DNA of 64,000 nucleotides from Brenneria bubanii (GTDB lineage: Bacteria > Pseudomonadota > Gammaproteobacteria > Enterobacterales > Enterobacteriaceae): NCBI RefSeq assembly GCF_022378355.1, contig NZ_JAKMAJ010000006.1, positions 203,213-267,212 of the forward strand, in the 5' to 3' direction. Below, in pieces: positions 44,699 to 53,483 of this stretch. Numbering within the stretch: position 1 is the stretch's first letter; the number at the start of each line of letters is the position of its first letter. The notes under the pieces are model-generated. The model ran no database searches. It saw nothing but the letters and a program-made list of their open reading frames with translations, and had not been told where the DNA came from. A program made the translations under genes and the position numbers.

Positions 44699-47556
44699 GC
44701 AGCCTCTTCCCCCCCGTCTGTCAGCAACCCGCGCAGGCGGTCAAGATTTTGCGCCACTTTGCGGGCGGCTTCCAGCTCACTACAGCCAAATTTCTGCATC
44801 AGCGCGCGACGCTCCGCTTTTTCTTCTTTTTCGGTCATACCCAGTGCCAGATACAGGCTGGGCGGCACGGCCCGGAACAGCGCCTCCACTTTTTTCGACA
44901 ATATCACCCCTTCGGTATAGCAGCCGGACAGTTTACTGGCGGACAGCAATACCGCCTTTTGTTCATCAGTCAGCGCCTTGAATCGGGCGATATCGTTGAC
45001 CTCTTCCGGCGGCATCGTCAGGCATACCCACCATTCCGCCATGTTCAGCATCTTCTCGGCGATGTCCGGGAAGTCTTTCAGGTTCTGCGTGGCCAGCCAC
45101 AGCCACGCGCCGAGCTTACGCCACATTTTGACGATTTTGGTCATGTACGGCGCCAACAGCGGGTTGACCGTCACGATGTGCGCTTCATCCACGGCAAACA
45201 CGATATCCCGCTCCGAGTATTGGTCGCGTTCGGCAATGTTGTTGATGGTGTTGGTCAGGCTCACCATGGTTAGCGCCATTTGTGCTTCATAGCCTTCCCG
45301 CGCCAGGTGGCCCAGGTCGATCAGCGTCACATCCGCCTCCGGCCACAGGCTGCCTTCACGATTGAACAGTTCGGCTTCAAAGCTGCCTGTCTGTGTGAAC
45401 ATCCCCAGCGATTCTGCCATTTCGGCGGCTTTTGCCCGCCGTTGCGCATTACGCACATCGTTGCCGTCATCTTTGGAGATGTCATACAACGCCTTCTGCA
45501 GGTCGGTCGGCAACATTTGCCGCCTCTCTTCATACGTCTGGCGTGCCGCCATCAGCAGGGCTTCACGGATCATCGCGCGGTCGGCGCGTTTCAGTTCCGC
45601 CTCTTCCTTCTCATCCCCACCGGTAATCATCATGCGCGCCGAAATTTCCATTTCTCCCAGATAATCCCGTTTGTCCTCATCGTCATCGTCATCGTCAGCA
45701 TCAAGATCCGGCAGATCGTTTTCATCCAGATTCAGGGCGGTTTCTTCAACCAACTTATGTGCATAGGTGAACGGCGGCAGTGACACGCCGCTCCCCGGCT
45801 TGATGCTCACTTTATTGACGCTGAGCCCCTGGTTCTCGTAATAATCGGCCAGCAGGCCAAAACTGTTGCCCGCTTCTGCAATAAACAAACGGGGACGGTG
45901 TATCGCCATCAGTTGAGACATTACCGCGCACAACGTCGCGGATTTCCCGGCGCCGGTCGGACCGAAATAGAGCATGTGCGCATTCTGACTGCGGTCGTGC
46001 TTGTTCAGCGGGTCGACCGTCAGCGTATCGCCGCCACGGTTGAAAAAGCTCATCCCCGGATTGCCGGTACCAGTCTCACGCCCGGTTACCGGCAACAAAC
46101 CGGCCAGATGCTGTACCCAGGTCAAGCGGGTATACCAGTGTTTTTTGTCCGTCTCCGGGTTAAAACACATCGGCAGCGCCCGCAAATAGGTATTGAGAGG
46201 CGCCACGTCAAATTCGGGACGAATGGGCTGCAGGCCGGCGCCGAGCAATACGTTGGTCAGTTCCACGCGTTTGTGGTTGAGTTCATTCAGGTCGCCGGCA
46301 CGCAGCAGGAATGTGATGCCGGCGCGGTACAATTTATGGCGATTGCCCAGGTACTCTTTCACCTGCGTCACGTCCTGGCGCACGCGCCCGGACTCGGTAT
46401 TTTCGCCGACGGCGTTCTTGGACAACTTGTTGAAATCGTTCTCCAGCGTATCCTGCGGCTGCACCACGATGGTCATGCACAGCATCGTCCCTTCCGGGAA
46501 CAAATCCATCAGCGCATTGATTTTCTTCTCGCCGCGTTTCATTTCCCCGGTGATCGTGCCCGGCTCCGGCGGGCGGCGCAATTTCTCGACCGGAATGGCG
46601 CAATGTACCTGGTTGTCGAACCACCACACGCCGTTGTCCGGATCGGAGCGGGGCGGGGTAAACCACAACGTTTCAGCAAAATCGTTCATCACCGGCATCT
46701 CGCCATCCGGTGTATCACGACGGTCAAAGTAGGCAGCGTCCCGGTACAGGGTCTCTTTATTCACCCAGTCCGGGCTCGGATTAAAATGACGCAACAGCCA
46801 GTCATGCACCTGCGCGCCATTCTGCCGCACACAGATGACGCCGGCGCCGGCGAGGGCGCCGGTGACGCGTTCACAGGCCTGGTCGAGCATCGCGATTGGC
46901 GGCATAGGATCCGCGTTATTCTTTCCAATCCAGCGATAGACAACCATACGGGTGCGCCGCTGCTGACCCCGCCATGGCTGATCGGTGATAAGCGTATCTT
47001 TAAACAGCCCTTCCGGCCGGGCGATCCCCCGCAGATGTCGCTCTGTCTCTCTTAGCCAGGACTCGGACAATTTACTGCCCTGCGCATGAGGTTTAACGTA
47101 GGCCCTGAGGTGGTCGATATAGGCCTCGACATTGTTTTCATCCTGGCAGAAAAATTGTACCACCCAGGGGTTTTCGTCATGTTCATCGAACGAATCCTGC
47201 AGCGCATCCTCGACCGTGTCGCGCATCTGCTCAAGGCGGTCGTCAGTACGCCCTTCTGTCGCCACAGGCGTGACATCAAATACCGCGCCCACGGAAACGC
47301 CGTCATCGAGCAAAATACATTGCTCGCGATCCAAAAACTCTGCCCAGGGCAGGTAATCAATGATGGAGGGATTGGCGTGATACAACTGCTGTTCATTCTG
47401 AACCGTCATTTTTCCCGGACGCGTTAGCGCTTCTCGCCCGACGACCACCCGTGGAGCACTTTCCTCCGTGGCGGTGAGCGGTTCAGGCGTATCATCAACG
47501 GGAAATGTCGGGCGTTGACGTGCCAGACGCTTTTTATCAAACAGGGAGAATCGCAT
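44695..47556 (-). CDS. traC: Conjugative transfer ATPase, TraC/VirB4 type (TIGR03744, PFL_4706)
   Basis: A 953-residue ATPase that powers pilus and type IV secretion assembly at the inner membrane. Walker A is FGPTGAGKS (Gly532-Ser539). Walker B-like DIVFAVDEAHIVTVNP and WLATQNLKDFPD follow in the RecA-like domain. An acidic insertion (DENDLPDLDADDDDDDEDKRD) lies at about residue 610. The N-terminal VirB4 domain covers about 60-480. Its start overlaps the lipoprotein gene stop (TGATG). Confidence 0.95.
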   Translation of the reverse strand: MRFSLFDKKRLARQRPTFPVDDTPEPLTATEESAPRVVVGREALTRPGKMTVQNEQQLYHANPSIIDYLPWAEFLDREQCILLDDGVSVGAVFDVTPVATEGRTDDRLEQMRDTVEDALQDSFDEHDENPWVVQFFCQDENNVEAYIDHLRAYVKPHAQGSKLSESWLRETERHLRGIARPEGLFKDTLITDQPWRGQQRRTRMVVYRWIGKNNADPMPPIAMLDQACERVTGALAGAGVICVRQNGAQVHDWLLRHFNPSPDWVNKETLYRDAAYFDRRDTPDGEMPVMNDFAETLWFTPPRSDPDNGVWWFDNQVHCAIPVEKLRRPPEPGTITGEMKRGEKKINALMDLFPEGTMLCMTIVVQPQDTLENDFNKLSKNAVGENTESGRVRQDVTQVKEYLGNRHKLYRAGITFLLRAGDLNELNHKRVELTNVLLGAGLQPIRPEFDVAPLNTYLRALPMCFNPETDKKHWYTRLTWVQHLAGLLPVTGRETGTGNPGMSFFNRGGDTLTVDPLNKHDRSQNAHMLYFGPTGAGKSATLCAVMSQLMAIHRPRLFIAEAGNSFGLLADYYENQGLSVNKVSIKPGSGVSLPPFTYAHKLVEETALNLDENDLPDLDADDDDDDEDKRDYLGEMEISARMMITGGDEKEEAELKRADRAMIREALLMAARQTYEERRQMLPTDLQKALYDISKDDGNDVRNAQRRAKAAEMAESLGMFTQTGSFEAELFNREGSLWPEADVTLIDLGHLAREGYEAQMALTMVSLTNTINNIAERDQYSERDIVFAVDEAHIVTVNPLLAPYMTKIVKMWRKLGAWLWLATQNLKDFPDIAEKMLNMAEWWVCLTMPPEEVNDIARFKALTDEQKAVLLSASKLSGCYTEGVILSKKVEALFRAVPPSLYLALGMTEKEEKAERRALMQKFGCSELEAARKVAQNLDRLRGLLTDGGEEAA

Positions 47557-47975
47557 CAGTAGGCCTCCGTCCGCTCACCCGGCATCGCATATTGCACCTG
47601 GCTGTAGAACGGGAATACGGTGCTGTACCCCGGCACCGGCGCGTTACCGTCCGCAAGATGCGGGAACACGTACATCACCAGGTCGGGATTCGGCAGCCGC
47701 GGGAACTGCTGGCTGATTTCATTTTCCTGCGTACGGCTGTAGCTGCGATCGTCTGTCAGGGTTGACTGCTGCTCGTTCTCCGTAAGCGGACGCCGCAGGC
47801 TGTCCCGGGCGGCCACCGCATGGCGCGTGGAGCCGCCACCATCTTCTCCCTGCCACAATTCCAGCATCGTGCTGTCGCCCGCTGGCAGCATTTCTTCTTT
47901 CGATGTGGAACACCCCTGAAGCACCAGACCACTCGCAAGCATAAGAAATATGGCTGATAAATATCGTTTACGCAT
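47556..47975 (-). CDS. Conjugative transfer lipoprotein (TIGR03751)
   Basis: A 139-residue lipoprotein. The signal and lipobox read MRKRYLSAIFLMLASGLVLQGCS, with Cys22 the acylated residue. The C-terminal part (RLPNPDLVMYVFPHLADGNAPVPGYSTVFPFY) is the conserved core of the family, comparable to TraV/VirB7 lipoproteins of the outer membrane core complex. The frame is open further upstream, but ATG 47975 has the signal peptide. It overlaps the end of the 32-codon gene before it by 8 nt. Confidence 0.85.
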   Translation of the reverse strand: MRKRYLSAIFLMLASGLVLQGCSTSKEEMLPAGDSTMLELWQGEDGGGSTRHAVAARDSLRRPLTENEQQSTLTDDRSYSRTQENEISQQFPRLPNPDLVMYVFPHLADGNAPVPGYSTVFPFYSQVQYAMPGERTEAY

Positions 47976-48066
47976 GTTTAACGTACCTCCGAAACAACCC
48001 ATCAATGACCACGACACACAGCAAAGAAACAACCAAAACAAACAACATGTACCGGATAGAAAACAT
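47968..48066 (-). CDS. 32-residue single-span membrane peptide
   Basis: A short frame between the TIGR03752 and lipoprotein genes encodes a peptide with one membrane helix (MFSIRYMLFVLVVSLLCVVV) and a basic tail (LFRRYVKHA). GAGGAG lies 6 nt before the ATG at 48066. Its stop overlaps the lipoprotein start region by 8 nt and it begins 14 nt after the preceding gene, exactly filling the gap. Such packing supports a real gene, although it is too short for most gene finders. Role unknown; perhaps an accessory of the secretion core. Confidence 0.6.
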   Translation of the reverse strand: MFSIRYMLFVLVVSLLCVVVIDGLFRRYVKHA

Positions 48067-48079
48067 GGCATTCTCCTCG

Positions 48080-49573
48080 TTAATCCAGTCCGCCTGGCGT
48101 GCCGGAGTCCGGCAGACTGAAGTCGTCATAACGCACCTTACGTCCCTGGGTCTCAAAATCGATCGCCAGTTGACGGGTAATATGGATAGCCAGCTTCTGA
48201 CCCGGAGGCACATAAATGGCATCAAACATCATCCCGTAACGCTCACGCACCCAGTCGGCCGTTTCTTTCATACTGCCGGACAGCGCCTTGCCCAGAACAG
48301 CCTGGCCGGCACTGCCCGTCATGGTGGAGGTGATACCGTTGACGTTATTTTGCGAGGTGTACTGCCCCTGACTGAATGCGTCACCGGCGGCGCTGGCGCC
48401 GGAAAGGGCAGCAATGGTAGGCAGGTAGGTCGAGGCATTGGACTTACGTTCGCCACCAATACACGGGATACCATTGTCATCCGAGATCCAGCCAATACCG
48501 GCATTGGTGCTTACATCCTTGCCGTTGCCAGCGCCGCCGCTGTTATTGCTGCCGGTATTGGCGTTGGCTTTCGGCAACGTACGAATCGTGCCATCCGCAA
48601 ACACGAACGTAATGCTGTTGACCTGGCCACGCACACAGGACAGCGTCCAGTCGCCGCTGGCGGTGCCTGATACGACGGCACCTTCGACGTCCGGCAGTTC
48701 AATGCCGTTGGCCGTCAGGTTGTCTTTGCCAATAAGCAATTTAAACGGGTAGGGATCGGTGACCGTACCGTTGATTGGCACCCGTCCCAACAGCGCGGTC
48801 ATCGCGCGGCTACCCACCAATGTGGCATTCTCCGGCAGGGTATATACCGGCTCAGCGTTCTCCTCCTCCCCTTTTTCATGGGTGTGGCCCTTTACCTGCT
48901 GCTCATACGCGGCTTTTTGACGGGTTAAAGCATTATCAGCCAGGAAAGAGGTCGGGAACTGAGGCCCTTCTTTCGCACTGTTGGTATTGCGCGGATCGGG
49001 TTCTTGCTGATCTTTGGGGTTCACCCACATCAGGCCGTCCTGTCCAGGTTCGGCGCGCCCATCACTGGCACCCATTCCGTCCAGCCCCAGCCCTAACGGG
49101 ATATCTGAGTCGTTTTTCTTCTTATCTTTATTGTTGGCCAACTGATCGGTCAGACTCTGAATTTTACCCATCAGAGTCTGCTGCTCCTGCTGGAGCTGCT
49201 GCTGACGCTGCAGTGCCTGTTTCTGGAACCCGGCAACCGCCTCGCTCACCTGACCCGAAACATTCTGATTACGCTTGCGCAATTCCTCGTTTTCTTTCAG
49301 GACATTATCGATATTTTTCTGCAACTCCGCCTGCTGAGTACGCGTGGTGCGTAACGTACCGACCAGGGTGCGTAGCGTGTCCTCCGGGGTATCGCCTTCA
49401 ACCCCCAGCGCATGCAGTTCTTCGGGAGATAAGTTGGCCAGCACACTTTGATCGTGCTGGTTTTTTTCGGGTGATTTGTTACCACCGCAGCTTTTCAGCC
49501 CGACAACAATCGCAGCCGCCAGTACCCCGACCACTATCACCTTGGGCAGCATATTGGATTTAACGCTCGCCAT
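48080..49573 (-). CDS. traB: ICE conjugation protein TraB-like (TIGR03752, PFL_4705)
   Basis: A 497-residue VirB10/TraB-type scaffold. It has an N-terminal membrane helix (VIVVGVLAAAIVVGLKSCGG), a coiled coil at about 90-170 (QQAELQKNIDNVLKENEELRKRNQ; FQKQALQRQQQLQQEQQ) and a C-terminal beta-barrel-type domain with NATLVGSRAMTALLGRVPI and GSASYLPT-like ASTYLPTIAALSGASAAG. It bridges inner and outer membranes of the secretion channel. It overlaps the TIGR03749 gene by 14 nt. Confidence 0.9.
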   Translation of the reverse strand: MASVKSNMLPKVIVVGVLAAAIVVGLKSCGGNKSPEKNQHDQSVLANLSPEELHALGVEGDTPEDTLRTLVGTLRTTRTQQAELQKNIDNVLKENEELRKRNQNVSGQVSEAVAGFQKQALQRQQQLQQEQQTLMGKIQSLTDQLANNKDKKKNDSDIPLGLGLDGMGASDGRAEPGQDGLMWVNPKDQQEPDPRNTNSAKEGPQFPTSFLADNALTRQKAAYEQQVKGHTHEKGEEENAEPVYTLPENATLVGSRAMTALLGRVPINGTVTDPYPFKLLIGKDNLTANGIELPDVEGAVVSGTASGDWTLSCVRGQVNSITFVFADGTIRTLPKANANTGSNNSGGAGNGKDVSTNAGIGWISDDNGIPCIGGERKSNASTYLPTIAALSGASAAGDAFSQGQYTSQNNVNGITSTMTGSAGQAVLGKALSGSMKETADWVRERYGMMFDAIYVPPGQKLAIHITRQLAIDFETQGRKVRYDDFSLPDSGTPGGLD

Positions 49574-50465
49574 GATCGCCTCCTTTCTTCACCGTTTTAC
49601 GCACAACGGTTGGCTCGGCAACAAAAGCGCCGTCCGGACGCCCGGCCGTGACCAGATACAGCGTAGTCGTGTCCTCCGGCGTGCCGACCGGACCGAGGAA
49701 GCGGTGCTGGAATGTCGCCGTCACAAACTGTCCCTGCAGGTTGCGTGGATCCAAAACGATCTTGCGGCTGGCGGTGTTTTGCACCTTGAGCGCGACGACA
49801 TTGCGACGGCCAATCCCCCATCCTCCCAGCGGCGTGACCGCCACCGGCTCTGACGGGTACAGCGTGGTGATACGTTTTGGCAGGTGAGGGTTAACCGGAT
49901 GAATACCCGGTACCGCTTCAACCGTTCGCACAGGACCGTACAGGCTTTGCGCCGCATAGCGTGTCAGCACAATCGGAAGCGGGGCGTTATATTTCACCGG
50001 CTTGCGTTTCGTCTGGGTACCGTTATCAGCGCCGGGAGTCGAACTTTCTTCGCCAGTGGCGACGGCATTGTCTTTATCACTGCTGACCGATGTTACATCG
50101 CCGCTGTAAACAAGACGCACCGGCTCGGTGGGGCCATTTTCTTCGGCAGTAACATCAAGGAGAATGAATTCACCACTCTCCACGTCCTGCAACTGCAGCC
50201 GGGTTTGCGGAAAGGCGCTGTCGGCTTTCAGATATACCGCGCCACCGCTGCTTTGCACGCGTAACTTATCGTTCAGCGCCGGCGGGAAACCCACGCGCAC
50301 ATTTTTATCGACGAACAATACCCGCTCCTTACCCACGGCCAGCGGGATTGGCAGAGGAATACGCTCCCACTTCATCAACTCATCCGCATGGGCAGCCGGT
50401 GCGATAAACGTCGCCGTCAGCGGTAATAAACCAAGGGCAAGCGCCAATACACGTACGTTGATCAT
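49560..50465 (-). CDS. traK: ICE conjugation protein TraK-like (TIGR03749, PFL_4704)
   Basis: A 301-residue exported protein, TraK/VirB9-like. Signal peptide VRVLALALGLLPLTATFIAPAAHA. Strand-rich body with KWERIPLPIPLAVGKERVLF, GGAVYLKADSAFPQTRLQLQ and LGGWGIGRRNVVALKVQNT. It forms the secretin-associated core with the lipoprotein and TraB. ATG 50465 (MINVRVLAL) was chosen; the frame is open further upstream inside the previous gene. Overlap with that gene is 4 nt. Confidence 0.88.
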   Translation of the reverse strand: MINVRVLALALGLLPLTATFIAPAAHADELMKWERIPLPIPLAVGKERVLFVDKNVRVGFPPALNDKLRVQSSGGAVYLKADSAFPQTRLQLQDVESGEFILLDVTAEENGPTEPVRLVYSGDVTSVSSDKDNAVATGEESSTPGADNGTQTKRKPVKYNAPLPIVLTRYAAQSLYGPVRTVEAVPGIHPVNPHLPKRITTLYPSEPVAVTPLGGWGIGRRNVVALKVQNTASRKIVLDPRNLQGQFVTATFQHRFLGPVGTPEDTTTLYLVTAGRPDGAFVAEPTVVRKTVKKGGDHGER

Positions 50466-51133
50466 TGGAACACTCCTTTCTTCTCCGGCGCGGGTTCTTG
50501 CGGTGCGACGGCCAGGCGCTGTGGGATACCGTCGTAGCAATCCAGCGCCATACCAAACTCATTACGTTCCGGATCGCCTTCCCAGCGAACAATTTTCAGC
50601 GGATAGCGTGTCAGCGCGCGCTTCACCGGCTCCCCGGCAAACGACTCATCGGCCACCAGATCAAGGCGCACAATCCAGTTGTCCCGTCCCTCGACCGTTA
50701 CCGGATCCTGGTTATAGCGCCCGTTGTAGCCATGTTCCGGGATTTCGAACACCACACGCGTCCTGCCGGTCAACTCGCCGTTATCACTGCGTTTTTTCGC
50801 ATCCGCCTGCAGGAAACGTTCGCACGATGGCGTCAGGTAGGCAGAGAGCGTGTTAATTTTTGCCGGGTAATCTACCTCGCCGTTTTTCGGCCAGGCATTG
50901 AGTTGCTGGAAAATATAGAATGCGAAGCTGTACACCGTGGAGGGCGGTATTTCCCACCAGGCGCGGGTAGAGCCGCTGCGCAAGTCAGGAGGATTATGGA
51001 TGGTGAGATTATCCGGCACCCGCATCCAGCCGACGCTGGCCACCAGAACGAAGAAGACCAGCACGCCGCAGGCTATACGCAACGTGAGAATATGCTGGTC
51101 ACGGTTTTTTACCGCATGACGGAAACGGCTCAT
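50462..51133 (-). CDS. ICE conjugation protein TraE-like (TIGR03746, PFL_4703)
   Basis: A 223-residue protein with one N-terminal membrane helix (ILTLRIACGVLVFFVLVASVGWM) and a VirB8/TraE-type periplasmic domain (IHNPPDLRSGSTRAWWEIPPSTVYSFAFYIFQQLN). It links the ATPases to the core complex in type IV secretion. It overlaps both neighbours by 4 nt, so translation is coupled. Confidence 0.9.
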   Translation of the reverse strand: MSRFRHAVKNRDQHILTLRIACGVLVFFVLVASVGWMRVPDNLTIHNPPDLRSGSTRAWWEIPPSTVYSFAFYIFQQLNAWPKNGEVDYPAKINTLSAYLTPSCERFLQADAKKRSDNGELTGRTRVVFEIPEHGYNGRYNQDPVTVEGRDNWIVRLDLVADESFAGEPVKRALTRYPLKIVRWEGDPERNEFGMALDCYDGIPQRLAVAPQEPAPEKKGVFQ

Positions 51134-51495
51134 GTTGACCTCTTAACCACTCGGCTGCGCCGCAACGACCAGCCTTGTTTGTCGATAATGAGGGTGGGGT
51201 CGCCCCACCCTATGCGACGTTTGCGCTCCTCGAGACGCTGCCAGATATAGTTCTCCGGTTTACCGCGCTTGAGGCGCGTCAGCCGGCTGCCACCAAACCA
51301 GATGACAAGGAGTGGCATCACCAGCATGCCGGTGGGGACAACGACCCAGCCGGCAAGCGGAAGAAACGGCAGCGACACAAGCAGACCCAGTCCCACACCG
51401 GCCAGCGCCGCCAGCCCCATCTCCGGGGTGGTAAATCCCCGGAAAACCACCGGTTCAGCGTTGAGGCGATCGGGTAAAAAACGGATAGTCTGCAT
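51130..51495 (-). CDS. Conjugative transfer protein TraL-like (TIGR03750)
   Basis: A 121-residue membrane protein (IRFLPDRLNAEPVVFRGFTTPEMGLAALAG). Two membrane helices follow (VGLGLLVSLPFL and VVVPTGMLVMPLLVIWFGG). The C-terminal RLTRLKRGKPENYIWQRLEERKR is basic. This is the VirB3/TraL position of the operon. Coupled by a 4-nt overlap to the TraE-like gene. Confidence 0.88.
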   Translation of the reverse strand: MQTIRFLPDRLNAEPVVFRGFTTPEMGLAALAGVGLGLLVSLPFLPLAGWVVVPTGMLVMPLLVIWFGGSRLTRLKRGKPENYIWQRLEERKRRIGWGDPTLIIDKQGWSLRRSRVVKRST

Positions 51496-51506
51496 CGTCT
51501 GCGACC

Positions 51507-51872
51507 TCAGAACAGAATTTCGGCAGATTTGCCAACCAGCCAGATAACGATGACCAACAACACGACACCGACCAGCACGATGGCGCCAAATTTGGCCCAG
51601 TTCGCTTTACCGTCACGAACTTCCGCAAAGGTGTGAATGGCCGCATTGGCGACGATAAGGAAGGCCACCGCGGCGGCAACCAGGCCAATGACGACGATCC
51701 CATCCTGGAAATAGCCTTTGATGGTTGACATCAGACCACCGCCACTGCCGGTAGACGGCGCTTCAACAGTGGGTAATGCGGCCTGTGCCGGTTGGACAGC
51801 GGCATACAACAGTGACGTCGCCACCGCCAGCCGCGCGGAAAGATGACGAAAAAGACCTACAACAGCGTTCAT
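51507..51872 (-). CDS. ICE membrane protein, pilin-like (TIGR03745, PFL_4702)
   Basis: A 121-residue protein with a signal peptide (ARLAVATSLLYAAVQPAQA) and two membrane helices, IVVIGLVAAAVAFLIVANAAI and FGAIVLVGVVLLVIVIWLVG. The layout is that of a VirB2/TrbC-type pilin subunit of the conjugative pilus. It stands between the TIGR03758 and TraL-like genes with 11-36 nt gaps. Confidence 0.87.
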   Translation of the reverse strand: MNAVVGLFRHLSARLAVATSLLYAAVQPAQAALPTVEAPSTGSGGGLMSTIKGYFQDGIVVIGLVAAAVAFLIVANAAIHTFAEVRDGKANWAKFGAIVLVGVVLLVIVIWLVGKSAEILF

Positions 51873-51908
51873 AAGAGATTCCTTTTACGATAAGAAAAAA
51901 CAACACAT

Positions 51909-52151
51909 TCAACTGGCGAACATCCAGGTTGAGATAACCAACAAAAGAACGAGCCTGACGCCGAAATGAATCAGCGCGCTGTTACGCACGTTCTCGTTAC
52001 TCCACCCTTGCCAGACATCAACCAATGCCCAAGCCGCCCACAAGAACAGCGTCGCCAGTAACCCGCCGATGCAAATCAACGAAAGGATATTGATTTCAAC
52101 TCCGCCGCTGGCGGCGTTGAAGGCCTGCTCCTGTGCGCTACTCATGGCCAT
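51909..52151 (-). CDS. ICE membrane protein (TIGR03758, PFL_4701)
   Basis: An 80-residue protein with two membrane helices (ILSLICIGGLLATLFLWAAWALVDVW; LIHFGVRLVLLLVISTWMF). Family position in the operon is conserved. Its start codon overlaps the last bases of the RAQPRD gene. ATG 52151 or 52145 are both possible. A pilin-like or accessory role is inferred. Confidence 0.85.
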   Translation of the reverse strand: MAMSSAQEQAFNAASGGVEINILSLICIGGLLATLFLWAAWALVDVWQGWSNENVRNSALIHFGVRLVLLLVISTWMFAS

Positions 52152-52483
52152 CAGGGGCGCTCCCGGCGGTACTTGCCGGCAACAGCGCCGACGTCGCGCG
52201 GTTGCGCACGGGACGGCTCCAGGTAGCGATCGATACCGGCATTGATGGTTTTGAGGTCGGACGTGGCGCGTTGATAGTCAAAGTAAAAACGGCCTTGTTC
52301 CGACGGATCCGCCTGAACAGCGGCGACACGAGCACGCTCCAGCGCCGACTGCACCTGAATCAGCATGCGCTGGGCAGACGCCAGCTCGTCCTTTTCAGAT
52401 GCCAGGGCTGGCAGCGCAGTCAGCAGAGTCAGGCCCAGCACACAGCCGACGCCGACACGAAGGGTCACAACGGGGATAGGCAT
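52151..52483 (-). CDS. RAQPRD family ICE protein (TIGR01690)
   Basis: A 110-residue exported protein with a signal peptide (VGVGCVLGLTLLTALPALA). It has a helical body (DELASAQRMLIQVQSALERARV) and the diagnostic motif YLEPSRAQPRDVG near the C-terminus that names the family. It is the first gene of the 52.5-44.3 kb secretion operon, so the promoter should lie in 52484-52706, next to the inserted plus-strand gene. Confidence 0.92.
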   Translation of the reverse strand: MPIPVVTLRVGVGCVLGLTLLTALPALASEKDELASAQRMLIQVQSALERARVAAVQADPSEQGRFYFDYQRATSDLKTINAGIDRYLEPSRAQPRDVGAVAGKYRRERP

Positions 52484-52706
52484 ACGAGCACTCCTTAGTG
52501 ATTTAGGGTGCTGTTAGAGTGCGGTATCAGGCGAGGAAGGTCAGCGGATAACTCTTTATGGGTTTTTGATAATTTTCGGGGAAAAACTGTATGGGCTCAT
52601 CTCAAAAACGGAAAATAAAGCATGCTAAGCTGGGCTGCCGCCCTAGCAACTTTCTGCTAACGAAATCGCTCAAGTAACAGCCTGCCAAAGACGATGGGAT
52701 GGAACC

Positions 52707-53276
52707 ATGATTGACGAAAATAAGCACCAAATACTCGACACATCTTCTGCGACTAACATTAACAGTGATATACAAAATATAGATAAAAGTATCGCCATAT
52801 ACAAAGTTCAACTTGAACAAGGGGATATCCAGAAAGCATATCAATATCTACTGCGGTATGTGATGCACCTAAAAGTGTATTTCACAAGTAGCCTTACCGA
52901 TAAGTTCTCTTGTGGGAACGTATCACCGGGATATATGGACTTTACCTACTTTCCGTTCTTTGATGGTTATTTGCGAGAACGGAAGCTACGCTTTGGCATT
53001 GTCCTGAACCATAAGGCCCTACGCTTCGAGTTGTGGTTGATGGGGCAAAATGCAACTGTCCAAAAAGCGTATTGGAGCAAGCTAAAGAACAGTCAGTGGA
53101 ATGCCGAACGTACCGAAATGCCTCAATACAGTGTTTTGGAGACGATACTTGTCGAATCACCAGATTTTACAGATGCTGATCTACTCACAGAAATGATAAA
53201 AAAAGAAGCGTTGCGTGTCTCAGAGACTGTGCTTGACAGCCTCAAAGTTTTTGACACGGAGAACAAATCATATTGA
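52707..53276 (+). CDS. DUF7000-like protein, inserted cargo
   Basis: A 189-residue soluble protein reading against the surrounding transfer genes. A helical N-terminus leads to SPGYMDFTYFPFFDGYLRERKLRF and IVLNHKALRFELWLMGQNATVQKAYW. As I recall, this pattern resembles the DUF7000 family, whose function is unknown; the assignment is tentative. GGGATGGAACC precedes the ATG, a weak ribosome-binding site. Lower GC than its neighbours and reverse orientation mark it as an insertion between RAQPRD and TIGR03747. Confidence 0.6.
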   Translation: MIDENKHQILDTSSATNINSDIQNIDKSIAIYKVQLEQGDIQKAYQYLLRYVMHLKVYFTSSLTDKFSCGNVSPGYMDFTYFPFFDGYLRERKLRFGIVLNHKALRFELWLMGQNATVQKAYWSKLKNSQWNAERTEMPQYSVLETILVESPDFTDADLLTEMIKKEALRVSETVLDSLKVFDTENKSY

Positions 53277-53473
53277 TTAGCTATACACGAGTCTCGCTTT
53301 GGGATCAAAATCTGGAAGTTGCTCTACGCTTTATTTTCCGATTACTGAGGGCTGGTCGACACCTATTATGGAGTAATGCGATTACACAACCACTGACGCG
53401 CCGCTTTTCGCGCTTGTCTGCTGACGGCGGCGCACAAAAACAAGTTTTGCACGTCGCCGTCCAGCCCGAATAA
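53273..53473 (+). CDS. Doubtful 66-codon frame after the DUF7000-like gene
   Basis: A TTG-started frame overlaps the stop of the previous gene by 4 nt and reads ISYTRVSLWDQNLEVALRFI, then FRLLRAGRHLLWSNAI with a polar tail. Coupling and the hydrophobic start speak for a gene. The absence of a family, the alternative start codon and the mosaic 3' end speak against it. It may be a gene remnant at the insertion junction. Confidence 0.25.
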   Translation: MISYTRVSLWDQNLEVALRFIFRLLRAGRHLLWSNAITQPLTRRFSRLSADGGAQKQVLHVAVQPE

Positions 53474-53483
53474 CAGCCTGAGA

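Noticed and set aside
45898-47055. 385-codon open frame opposite traC
   Set aside because: Shadow frame of a GC-rich conserved ATPase gene with His/Arg-rich composition and no ribosome site.
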